A stretch of 38,427 nt of DNA from CAZCTC01 sp964501335 (lineage in GTDB: Bacteria; Chloroflexota; Anaerolineae; B4-G1; SLSP01): the NCBI GenBank assembly GCA_964501335.1, contig CAZCTC010000073.1, forward strand, positions 1 through 38,427. Reading direction: 5' to 3'. Below, piece by piece: positions 1 through 6,281 of the stretch. The translations under genes were made by a program, and so were the position numbers. Below the pieces are notes generated by a model. That model ran no database searches and was not told the origin of the DNA. It saw only the letters and a program-made list of their open reading frames with translations. Each line of letters starts with the position of its first letter. Position 1 is the stretch's first letter.

Positions 1-12
1 GGCGGTGTTCGG

Positions 13-38
13 GTAGGGGCGGCCCGATGTGGCCGCCC
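13..38. repeat. BIME-like hairpin repeat, single half
   Basis: A 26-bp unit beginning GTAGGGGCGGCCC and ending GGCCGCCC forms an 8-bp stem (GGGCGGCC with GGCCGCCC) around the loop CGATGT. The same unit recurs at 3819-3844 and 9490-9515, where it is paired with a second hairpin. Here only the right half is visible, close to the window edge. Confidence 0.85.
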
Positions 39-64
39 TCGGGGAGATTTTTGCATGGCGTGGG

Positions 65-383
65 CTATTTTCAGGACAGAAGGTCATGCGGGGGGCGGCA
101 CCCCGAAAAATGAAAATGGGGTGGCCGGCGCGGTTCCCTGGGGCTTTACCCCAGGCTACCTTGAGGTCGCCCCTTTGGGGCTGAGAATGCTTAACAAGAA
201 GGCGCCTGCTAATGCGGCGGAGGTAAAAAAGCCTATGTTTTCGCGGGCTTTCTGAAGCCCGCGAAAACATAAACAAAAAAACTTTCTCTCGCCATCCAGC
301 GCGGCGTATCTTACCGGGCAAGGACTATTTGCGGGACGCTATAAGGCCGGGGCCATGCCATAAAGGCCTATTTTCAGGACAGA
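65..383. repeat. 16-bp direct repeats flanking a 287-bp intergenic segment
   Basis: The 16-mer CTATTTTCAGGACAGA occurs at 65-80 and again at 368-383. The segment between holds a CCTGGGG/CCCCAGG hairpin (137-155) and one copy of the dispersed hairpin repeat. The second copy ends just before the Shine-Dalgarno of the permease gene. This may be a duplication produced when the segment was acquired. The 1-403 region has no convincing gene. Confidence 0.6.
225..340 (-). repeat. Dispersed hairpin repeat, copy 1
   Basis: This copy lies in minus orientation. The hairpin spans 235-270 (16-bp stem ATGTTTTCGCGGGCTT, loop TCTG as read on the plus strand). It is followed by the family body: A-rich tract, CTCTC, GCGCGGCG and GCGGGACGC. 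Recognisable terminal repeats are not seen. See copies at 10713 and 27611 for full ends. Confidence 0.8.
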
Positions 384-403
384 CGATTGAAAGGAGATTG
401 TAT

Positions 404-1207
404 ATGGAGGCGGTGGCCGTTGAGATGAAGGTTCGAGGTCCGTTGGCGCCGGGGCTGGTGCGGGCGCTGGCGGCGGAGGAATTGAAATTACGCCGGACGC
501 TGGCTCTGGCTTTGGTGGTGATTGCTCCTTTGGTGATTGCGGTGCTTCAAGGGGTGATGCTGGACGATTGCGGGCTGGATTGTTTACAGGGCAAGGGCGA
601 TGTCTGGCTCTGGTTTTCAAAACAGTCGATGCTTTTCTGGGCTTTGTTGATGATGCCGTTGTTCATCACATTGCAGACGGCGTTGATCGCCAATCTTGAC
701 CATGGCGCGCGGGCCTGGAAGCATCTCTTTGCTCAGCCGGTTTCCAGGGGGGCGATTTATACGGCGAAATTGATCGCCGGTACGGTTTTGATTGCTTTGA
801 GCATGCTGGGTATGGTGTTCTTTACCGCGATGGTGGGAAGTGTGTTGCGGGCATTGCATCCGGAATATGGTTTTGAAGCGGCAATTCCATGGGGATTTCT
901 TTTTCAGCTGGCGGGGATTATCTTTGCCGGCTCCTGGTTTATACTGACTTTGCATAACTGGGTGGCGTTGCGGTGGGGCAATTTTGTGGTGCCCAGCGCG
1001 GTGGGGATCACGTTGACGGTGATCGCGTTGATGGTTTCCAATTCCGATTTCTGGGTGCAGTATTATCCCTGGAGCCTGCCGGCTTTTATGGTCGAGCGAT
1101 TCTGGGAAGGGGGATTTGCCTGGCATTCGTTGGCGATCGGGTTTGGAGGAGGTTGGGTGATTGCGCTGATGGGAGGATGGCTTTTTGTGAGGCGAGATAT
1201 CTTATAA
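404..1207 (+). CDS. ABC-2 type transporter permease
   Basis: A 267-residue polytopic membrane protein with about six hydrophobic segments, probably the membrane subunit of an ABC-2 type exporter. The arrangement (short cytoplasmic N-terminus, first helix at roughly 30-55, later helices, and a C-terminal FVRRDIL tail) matches the permease family that works with a separate ATPase in lantibiotic-type or Na+/drug export. The ATG at 404 is chosen because AAGGAG lies at 391-396; an in-frame codon at 329 would add 25 residues without a ribosome binding site. No ATPase partner is visible: the sequence upstream is repeats, so the partner must lie outside the window or elsewhere. The stop codon lies inside the left arm of a terminator. 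Substrate unknown. Confidence 0.75.
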   Translation: MEAVAVEMKVRGPLAPGLVRALAAEELKLRRTLALALVVIAPLVIAVLQGVMLDDCGLDCLQGKGDVWLWFSKQSMLFWALLMMPLFITLQTALIANLDHGARAWKHLFAQPVSRGAIYTAKLIAGTVLIALSMLGMVFFTAMVGSVLRALHPEYGFEAAIPWGFLFQLAGIIFAGSWFILTLHNWVALRWGNFVVPSAVGITLTVIALMVSNSDFWVQYYPWSLPAFMVERFWEGGFAWHSLAIGFGGGWVIALMGGWLFVRRDIL

Positions 1208-1249
1208 TGAAAACGGGCGCCCCTTCGGGGCGCCCGTTTTCATTATAAG
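1201..1249. terminator. Bidirectional terminator between convergent genes
   Basis: A perfect 23-bp inverted repeat (1201-1223 with 1227-1249) around a TTC loop. The core is AAAACGGGCGCCCC with its complement, giving A-tract and T-tract on both strands. It includes the stop codon of the permease gene and sits 16 bp from the end of the convergent ATPase gene, so it can end both transcripts. Confidence 0.9.
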
Positions 1250-1264
1250 TTTTTATAAGGTTTG

Positions 1265-3421
1265 TTATGAACGAAGCGGGTTTTCCAGCATGTCGTTGTC
1301 GTTGACCAGGCGGCCCATCTTCTGCAATTCACGGCGGGTGCCGTGCAGCAGGTGTGCCATGGTCACCGGCGTGCCGCTGGCCGCAGCCTGGAAAGCGGCA
1401 TTGACGATGATGTTGCGGATATTACCGCCGGCCAGCTTGAAGCGCTGCGCCAGGATGCTGAGATCCAGATCGGGCATCCGCGGGACTTCCGGCGGGAAGA
1501 GCGTTTGCCAGATGCGCAACCGATCGGGCGCTTCGGGGAAGGGGAAGTCCAGGGCGAATTGGAGACGGCGGGTGAAGGCTTCGTCCAGGTTGGCCCGCAG
1601 GTTGGTCGCCAGGATGGTCACGCCGTCGTAGGCTTCCATGCGCTGCAACAGGTAGCTGGTTTCAATGTTGGCATAGCGGTCGTGCGCATCCTTGACTTCG
1701 GAACGCTTGCCGAAGATAGCGTCGGCTTCGTCGAAGAAGAGGATGGCGTTACTGCTTTGCGCTTCAGCGAAGATCCGTTCCAGGTTCTTTTCGGTTTCGC
1801 CGATGTATTTACTGACAATAGTTGAGAGGTCGATCTTGTAGAGGTCGAGCCCCAGTTCGCCGGCGATGACTTCGGCGCCCATCGTTTTACCCGTCCCGGG
1901 AGGGCCGGCGAAAAGGATGGTGACGCCGTTGCTGGCGGCCAGTTTTCGGCCGATGCCCCATTCTTCCATTACTTTGGCCCGACCGCGTACGGTGGAGACG
2001 ATTTCATGCAGGATGGAGAGTTGATCTTTGGGCACCACGATGTCGCTCCAGCCATAGCGGGGGACGATCTTGCGGGCCAGACCGGAAAGCCGGGGGTTGG
2101 AGTGGGAGCGGGCGGCCTTGAAGAGGTCTTCTTCCGTAAGCGGAGTGCCGCGCTGGGCGGCGATATCGCGGGCCGAAGCGACGGCATCGCGGATCTGATT
2201 GGTGGAGAGGAAGAATTGTCCCGAGATGTTGTTGACATCCATGTTGCCGCCGCTGCTGATGAAGTGTTCCCACAACATCTGGCGATGGGCGTAATCGGGC
2301 AGCGGGAATTCCTGCCACATGAAGATCCGATCGCGTTCGACTCCCTGCGCCTGCCAGGGAGCTTCGCCGGAGATGACGGCCATATTGGGGAAGGCGCAGA
2401 GTTCTGCCAGCGCATCGGGCCGGGGGAGACGTTCTTCAATACAGACATCCCAACCGGTGATGTAGGGCACCGCGCCGATCAGACGGGCATCGCGCATGGC
2501 CAGCGAGAGGCCATGGCGCGGGGAAATTCCGGCAGCGGACAGCGAGGTCAGATCCACCTGAAGCAGGGGGCGCTGAAGGGAGGCGGCGATCAGGCGGGCC
2601 GTGGCCTGCTGCATGGCGACGTTGGCACCATAGAAAACCATAATCGGTTCGCTGGCGATGGCGGGTTTGAGGCTGTTCCAGGTTTTGCCGGCCAGCAGCA
2701 GATCTTCTTCCGTTTCCTGGGGCCAGAAGAGCAGCGTATGCTGGCGAATGTCCAGGGGGGGCTGATATCCTCCCAGTAACCAGGTCGCGATGGCCGGGTC
2801 AGGGTAGAGGGCCTGGGCCAGCAGCGGAGGTTTTTCGGTATCGGAGGTAGGGACGCGCTCCAGCAAGTGATGGCGGAAGAGCGGACTGTCGTCTTTGAAG
2901 TGGACCAGATAGCGCAGGCGCTCCGGGCCGGGTTCGCAGAGCAGATCCAGGAGGAGGTTGATGCTGGGATGCTTGCGGGTGACATCGTCTTGCAGATAGC
3001 CGTAGAGACGCTCGTACCGGAGGTCCAGCCAGGGAGCCAGGCAGAGGAGGAACGCATCCAGTTCGAAGGAATCCAGTTCGAAGATGCGGACCATATGCTC
3101 GAGGCGGGTGATCCGGGATTGCTGGCGGGCCTGTTGAGAGATCCGATCGGATTTCAGGGCCGCCTGTCCCTGAGCTTCGGAAAAGGCCTGAGCATCTTCC
3201 GGGCCAAGCATAACCGTGTGGCCCCAGCTATGGCCGATCGGCCGATTGACCAGGGATTCGGCCTGTTGGTCGTTGAGGTAGAGGCCTCGGAAGTCGTCGG
3301 AAGGGTCCTGGCCGGCCAGTTGCCAACGGTAGACTTCTCGACGGATCATGATGTCGATCCGTTGCATTTCGGCTTCCAGATGCTGGAAGCTGAGATCGGT
3401 CTTTGGGTTTGTTGGTTGCAA
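1265..3421 (-). CDS. AAA+ ATPase of the contractile-injection-system (Afp15/PVC15-like) type
   Basis: A 718-residue protein. The N-terminal ~100 residues (MQRIDIMIRREVYRWQLAG, GLYLNDQQ) resemble the winged-helix start of AAA+ ATPases linked to extracellular contractile injection systems. Residues about 265-400 look like a degenerate AAA module: GANVAMQQA replaces a Walker A. The active module is C-terminal, with Walker A GPPGTGKT near 506-513, Walker B ILFFDEAD near 558, sensor-1 ATN near 603 and an arginine pair FTRRLQF near 615. The start is TTG at 3421, supported by AAGGAG at 3429-3434. In known systems this ATPase acts in assembly or loading of a phage-tail-like injector. No sheath, tube or baseplate genes lie nearby, so it is either an orphan or serves a cluster elsewhere. 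Family call firm; role inferred. Confidence 0.8.
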   Translation of the reverse strand: MQPTNPKTDLSFQHLEAEMQRIDIMIRREVYRWQLAGQDPSDDFRGLYLNDQQAESLVNRPIGHSWGHTVMLGPEDAQAFSEAQGQAALKSDRISQQARQQSRITRLEHMVRIFELDSFELDAFLLCLAPWLDLRYERLYGYLQDDVTRKHPSINLLLDLLCEPGPERLRYLVHFKDDSPLFRHHLLERVPTSDTEKPPLLAQALYPDPAIATWLLGGYQPPLDIRQHTLLFWPQETEEDLLLAGKTWNSLKPAIASEPIMVFYGANVAMQQATARLIAASLQRPLLQVDLTSLSAAGISPRHGLSLAMRDARLIGAVPYITGWDVCIEERLPRPDALAELCAFPNMAVISGEAPWQAQGVERDRIFMWQEFPLPDYAHRQMLWEHFISSGGNMDVNNISGQFFLSTNQIRDAVASARDIAAQRGTPLTEEDLFKAARSHSNPRLSGLARKIVPRYGWSDIVVPKDQLSILHEIVSTVRGRAKVMEEWGIGRKLAASNGVTILFAGPPGTGKTMGAEVIAGELGLDLYKIDLSTIVSKYIGETEKNLERIFAEAQSSNAILFFDEADAIFGKRSEVKDAHDRYANIETSYLLQRMEAYDGVTILATNLRANLDEAFTRRLQFALDFPFPEAPDRLRIWQTLFPPEVPRMPDLDLSILAQRFKLAGGNIRNIIVNAAFQAAASGTPVTMAHLLHGTRRELQKMGRLVNDNDMLENPLRS

Positions 3422-3543
3422 AGAAACGCTCCTTTCGTCCCTGGGGGCGTCCCCGGTGATAATGCGAAGGTAGCAACTTGATGAGTTGGTTTACGGATTG
3501 GAACCGGTTTGATTATATCACAAATGGGGGATTTGAGGAATTT

Positions 3544-3579
3544 AGGATTTCGCGCGCCTTCCCAGGCGCGCGAAATCCT
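3544..3579. repeat. Solo perfect hairpin related to the repeat-family hairpins
   Basis: A perfect 16-bp stem (AGGATTTCGCGCGCCT with its complement) and loop TCCC, followed by GGTTTTTT on the plus strand. It looks like an intrinsic terminator, but no plus-strand gene precedes it. Stem length and the CGCGCGCC core match hairpins inside the dispersed repeat, copy 2 of which starts 9 bp later. Confidence 0.75.
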
Positions 3580-3587
3580 GGTTTTTT

Positions 3588-3755
3588 ACCTGGGTGGTTA
3601 GGATTTTAGCGTCCCGCAAAGGGCTTTTTCGGGCGAGAGGCGACGCGCTGTGCGAAGCAGGCAGAGAGAATTTTTTATCTGTATTTTTGCGCGCATAAGG
3701 ATGCGCGCAAAAATACGGTTTTTTTCTTCCGCTTTTCCGGGCTCGTCGTGCAGGT
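3588..3755 (+). repeat. Dispersed hairpin repeat, copy 2
   Basis: Contains the family body (TTTAGCGTCCCGCA, GACGCGCTGTGCGAAGCAGG, GAGAG, T-rich tract) followed by a perfect hairpin at 3681-3716 (stem GTATTTTTGCGCGCAT, loop AAGG) and a T-run. The ends ACCTG (3588) and CAGGT (3755) are short inverted repeats, flanked on both sides by GTTTTTT, a possible target duplication weakened by low complexity. This is the only complete copy whose loop is neither TCTG nor CAGA. Confidence 0.8.
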
Positions 3756-3777
3756 GTTTTTTTTCGACCAGGGCGGA

Positions 3778-3844
3778 GGGCGCCCATGCAGGGGCGCCCC
3801 TACATCAGAAATCGTTTCGTAGGGGCGGCCCGATGTGGCCGCCC
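3778..3844. repeat. BIME-like paired hairpin repeat
   Basis: The left unit GGGCGCCCATGCAGGGGCGC followed by CCCTAC (3778-3803) is self-complementary. The right unit, GTAGGGGCGGCCC and GGCCGCCC (3819-3844), is the same as at 13-38. The inner ends CCCCTAC and GTAGGGG are inverted, so the whole can also fold as one larger palindrome. It continues directly into TTTCTGAAGCCGCCC, the right arm of a family-1 hairpin. Confidence 0.85.
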
Positions 3845-3884
3845 TTTCTGAAGCCGCCCTAATGATGGGTTTGCAGGGAAGTTT

Positions 3885-4841
3885 TTATTCCTTTAAGACA
3901 CGGGAGAGGAGGATCTGGAGCGTTTCCTGTTCGGTGGGCGTGAGGCTGTTGGGAAGTTCTTCTTTTTTTAGAAGGGCCTGGCCCAGTTCAGAGCGGGCGA
4001 GCGTTTTGAGATCTTCGGTGTAGGCGTCGCCGACGATGTCTTCGTGGATGAGTTTGCCGTCCTGCATGCGGAGGATGCGATGGGTGCGCCGGGCGACATT
4101 CTGGTCGTGGGTTACCAGAATGATGGTGGTGCCGTGCTGTGAGTGAAGCATCTCGAAGACGTTCATCACTTCATCGCCGCTGACGCTGTCCAGGTTGCCG
4201 GTCGGTTCGTCGGCGAGCACCAGCGTGGGCCGGTTGGCCAGAGCGCGGGCGATAGCGACTTTCTGACGCTGCCCTCCGGAGAGCTGGTTGGGCAGATGGT
4301 CGCCTCGTCCGTGCAATCCGACCAGTTCCAGCAATTCATTGGCCCGGCGACGGCGTTCGTGGCCCGGGACTCCGAGGCCCTGCATGGGGACTTCCACGTT
4401 TTCCAGAGCGGTCAGGGTGGGAATCAGATTGTGCATCTGGAAGACGAAGCCTACCGTGCGGGCGCGGAATGAATCCAGGTCGCGCAGGGCGCTGATATCC
4501 TGTCCATTGATGACGACATGTCCGCTGGTGGGGCGATCCAGCGCGCCCAGCATATTGAGCAGCGTGGATTTCCCGGAACCGGAGGGGCCCATGACGGCGA
4601 TGAATTCTCCGGCAGTTACCTGGAAGTTGACGTTATCGAGCGCTTTGACCTGAGTGGCGCCGGTGCCGTAGAGCCGGCCGAGCCGGTTGACCTCGACGAC
4701 CACGCGGGGTTTGTCCGGGCCGGCCGCTGGTTTGTCATTGGATGGCGTGACCGGTACGCTTTTGGGGGCAGCCGGCGGGATGGCAGCCGGTTTGACCGCA
4801 GTTGTTGCCGGTTGGACCTGGGAATTTTTTCGGGTTTTCAT
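3885..4841 (-). CDS. ABC exporter ATP-binding subunit, MacB/LolD-like
   Basis: A 318-residue ATPase that should energise the adjacent FtsX-type permease. It shows Walker A GPSGSGKST, the ABC signature LSGGQRQKVAIARAL, Walker B LVLADEPTGNLD and the switch histidine in LVTHD. The core is longer than the usual ~225-residue LolD/MacB ATPase: there is a Pro/Ala/Lys-rich N-terminal extension of about 45 residues and a C-terminal extension of about 40 residues after the H-loop. The start is set at ATG 4841, where GAGGA overlaps the stop of the upstream lipoprotein gene (translational coupling); a TTG at 4850 would add three residues. Last gene of the tetR-permease-adaptor-ATPase operon. Substrate not predictable. 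Confidence 0.9.
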   Translation of the reverse strand: MKTRKNSQVQPATTAVKPAAIPPAAPKSVPVTPSNDKPAAGPDKPRVVVEVNRLGRLYGTGATQVKALDNVNFQVTAGEFIAVMGPSGSGKSTLLNMLGALDRPTSGHVVINGQDISALRDLDSFRARTVGFVFQMHNLIPTLTALENVEVPMQGLGVPGHERRRRANELLELVGLHGRGDHLPNQLSGGQRQKVAIARALANRPTLVLADEPTGNLDSVSGDEVMNVFEMLHSQHGTTIILVTHDQNVARRTHRILRMQDGKLIHEDIVGDAYTEDLKTLARSELGQALLKKEELPNSLTPTEQETLQILLSRVLKE

Positions 4842-4853
4842 GGCTTTCAATCC

Positions 4854-6011
4854 TCAGGGTTGTACCTGAACGTCGACGAAGGCGGTCATGCCCCAGCGCA
4901 GGGCGGGGTCGGCTTTTTCCAGTTCGACGATGACCTGATAGTTGACGCTGCTCTGGCCGGGGGTGGACATGGGAGCGATGCGGGTTACTCTGCCGGGGAT
5001 ATGGACTGCGGGCAGGGCGTCGAAGGTCACATCGACGGTCTGCCCTTCGTGGATGCGGGCGATGTCGAGTTCGCTGAGGTCGGTGGTTTCCACCCGCAAG
5101 GTGCTCAAGTCGCCGATGATGATGACGCTCTGGCTGGGAACGATGATTTCGCCGACGCGGGTCTGGATCGCTCCGACGGTTCCGTCAAAGGGGGCATGGA
5201 TGACGGTGCGGTCGAGCGCGGTGCGGGCAACGGCGAGAGCGGCTTCGGCCTGTTTGACGGCGGCATCGGCCACGGCGATTGCTTCCGGGGAGGCTCCGGC
5301 TTTGAGCAGGTCGAGCTGAGCCTGAGCGACTTTGCGTTGGGCGGAAGCCGCCCAGACGCCGGCCTGGGCGCCTTTGAGCTGGGCGGCGCCGCCGCGCTGG
5401 GCGCTGTCGACCTGAGCCTGAGCGGCGGCCAGTTCGGCTTCGGCGGCGCGGAGTTGTTGCGTGGCGCCTTCACCGATCATCCAGCCCTCGCGGTTGTAGA
5501 GGTCGCGGGCGCCCCATTCGGCGGCTTTGGCGGCGGCGAGGCGAGCCTGGGCTGCGGCGACTTCGGCTTCGGTGGCGCCGGATTTTGCCTGATCCTGCCG
5601 GGATTGCGCTTCGGAGATACCGGCGCCGGCGGCGTCGACCTGAGCCTGGGCGACGGCGATCTCTTCGGGGCGGGGGCCGGCTTGCATTTGGGCGAGTTGG
5701 GCCTGGGCCGAGGCCAGCGCGGCTTCGGCCTGTTGGACAGCGAGGCGGGCGTCGGTGTCGTCGATGCGGAGCAGGACATCGCCGGCTTTGACATCCTGGC
5801 CGATCTCGACGGGGATTTCGACGACGGCGCCGCCGGCCTGGAAGCTGAGGGCGGCCCAGTGGGCGGGGAGGAGTTTGCCGGAGGCGGAGATGACGGGGGC
5901 CGGCGGTTCGACGGTGGCGGCGGGCGTGGTTTGGGCGGTGTTGGTGCCGCAGGCGCTGAAGATGAAGCTGATCAGGATCAATCCGATGGTGGCGAGACGT
6001 GTTTTTATCAT
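4854..6011 (-). CDS. HlyD/MacA-type membrane-fusion lipoprotein
   Basis: A 385-residue periplasmic-adaptor-like protein for the adjacent ABC exporter. A lipoprotein signal is clear: hydrophobic segment at 5-19, then FSAC with Cys21. Then come a half lipoyl/barrel segment (about 45-85, ending in GDVLLRIDDTDARLAV), a long Ala/Gln-rich coiled-coil hairpin (about 85-260), the returning lipoyl half (RTVIHAPFDGTVGAI) and a beta-barrel segment (GQTVDVTFDALP). AAAAAGGAG precedes the ATG. In a monoderm or atypical-envelope organism such adaptors are membrane-anchored and do not dock to TolC; this is inference. The gene is separated from the upstream permease by copy 3 of the dispersed repeat. Confidence 0.9.
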   Translation of the reverse strand: MIKTRLATIGLILISFIFSACGTNTAQTTPAATVEPPAPVISASGKLLPAHWAALSFQAGGAVVEIPVEIGQDVKAGDVLLRIDDTDARLAVQQAEAALASAQAQLAQMQAGPRPEEIAVAQAQVDAAGAGISEAQSRQDQAKSGATEAEVAAAQARLAAAKAAEWGARDLYNREGWMIGEGATQQLRAAEAELAAAQAQVDSAQRGGAAQLKGAQAGVWAASAQRKVAQAQLDLLKAGASPEAIAVADAAVKQAEAALAVARTALDRTVIHAPFDGTVGAIQTRVGEIIVPSQSVIIIGDLSTLRVETTDLSELDIARIHEGQTVDVTFDALPAVHIPGRVTRIAPMSTPGQSSVNYQVIVELEKADPALRWGMTAFVDVQVQP

Positions 6012-6104
6012 GGTTTAACTCCTTTTTGATGGATAAAGTTATCAGGTCGATTTTTTATCGGTAAAGGCGCTTTTCAGATCTCTCTATCAGGCAATTTAAG
6101 GCGC

Positions 6105-6280
6105 CGGGTCTGCACGGTCTGGGCCTTTTGGCGTCCCGCACAGGGTATTCCTTTTGTAAGATGCGACGCGCGGTGCGAAGCAGGGAGAGAGTGTTTTTTG
6201 TTCATATTTTGGGCGGCTTCAGAAAGCCGCCCAAAATATGGGCTTTTTTCTCAGGTTTTCCAGGTTAACCGCTCAGGTCG
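6105..6280 (+). repeat. Dispersed hairpin repeat, copy 3
   Basis: The body GCGTCCCGCACAGG, GACGCGCGGTGCGAAGCAGG and GAGAG leads to a perfect 17-bp hairpin at 6203-6240 (stem CATATTTTGGGCGGCTT, loop CAGA) and a T-run. The right end TTAACCGCTCAGGTCG stops one base from the permease stop codon. The left end (GGGTCTGCACGGTC) is a degenerate match. The copy sits inside the exporter operon, antisense to its transcription, so the T-run does not follow the hairpin on the operon mRNA. Confidence 0.85.
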
Positions 6281-6281
6281 A

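Noticed and set aside
55..255. Plus-strand frame of 66 residues at the window start
   Set aside because: It runs through hairpin and repeat DNA, has no SD and no protein-like pattern.
4518..6029. Long plus-strand frame of about 500 residues opposite the exporter adaptor and ATPase genes
   Set aside because: It is Gly/Asp-rich low-complexity sequence that mirrors the Ala-rich coiled coil of the adaptor on the other strand. The minus-strand genes have lipobox, Walker and signature motifs and good SDs.
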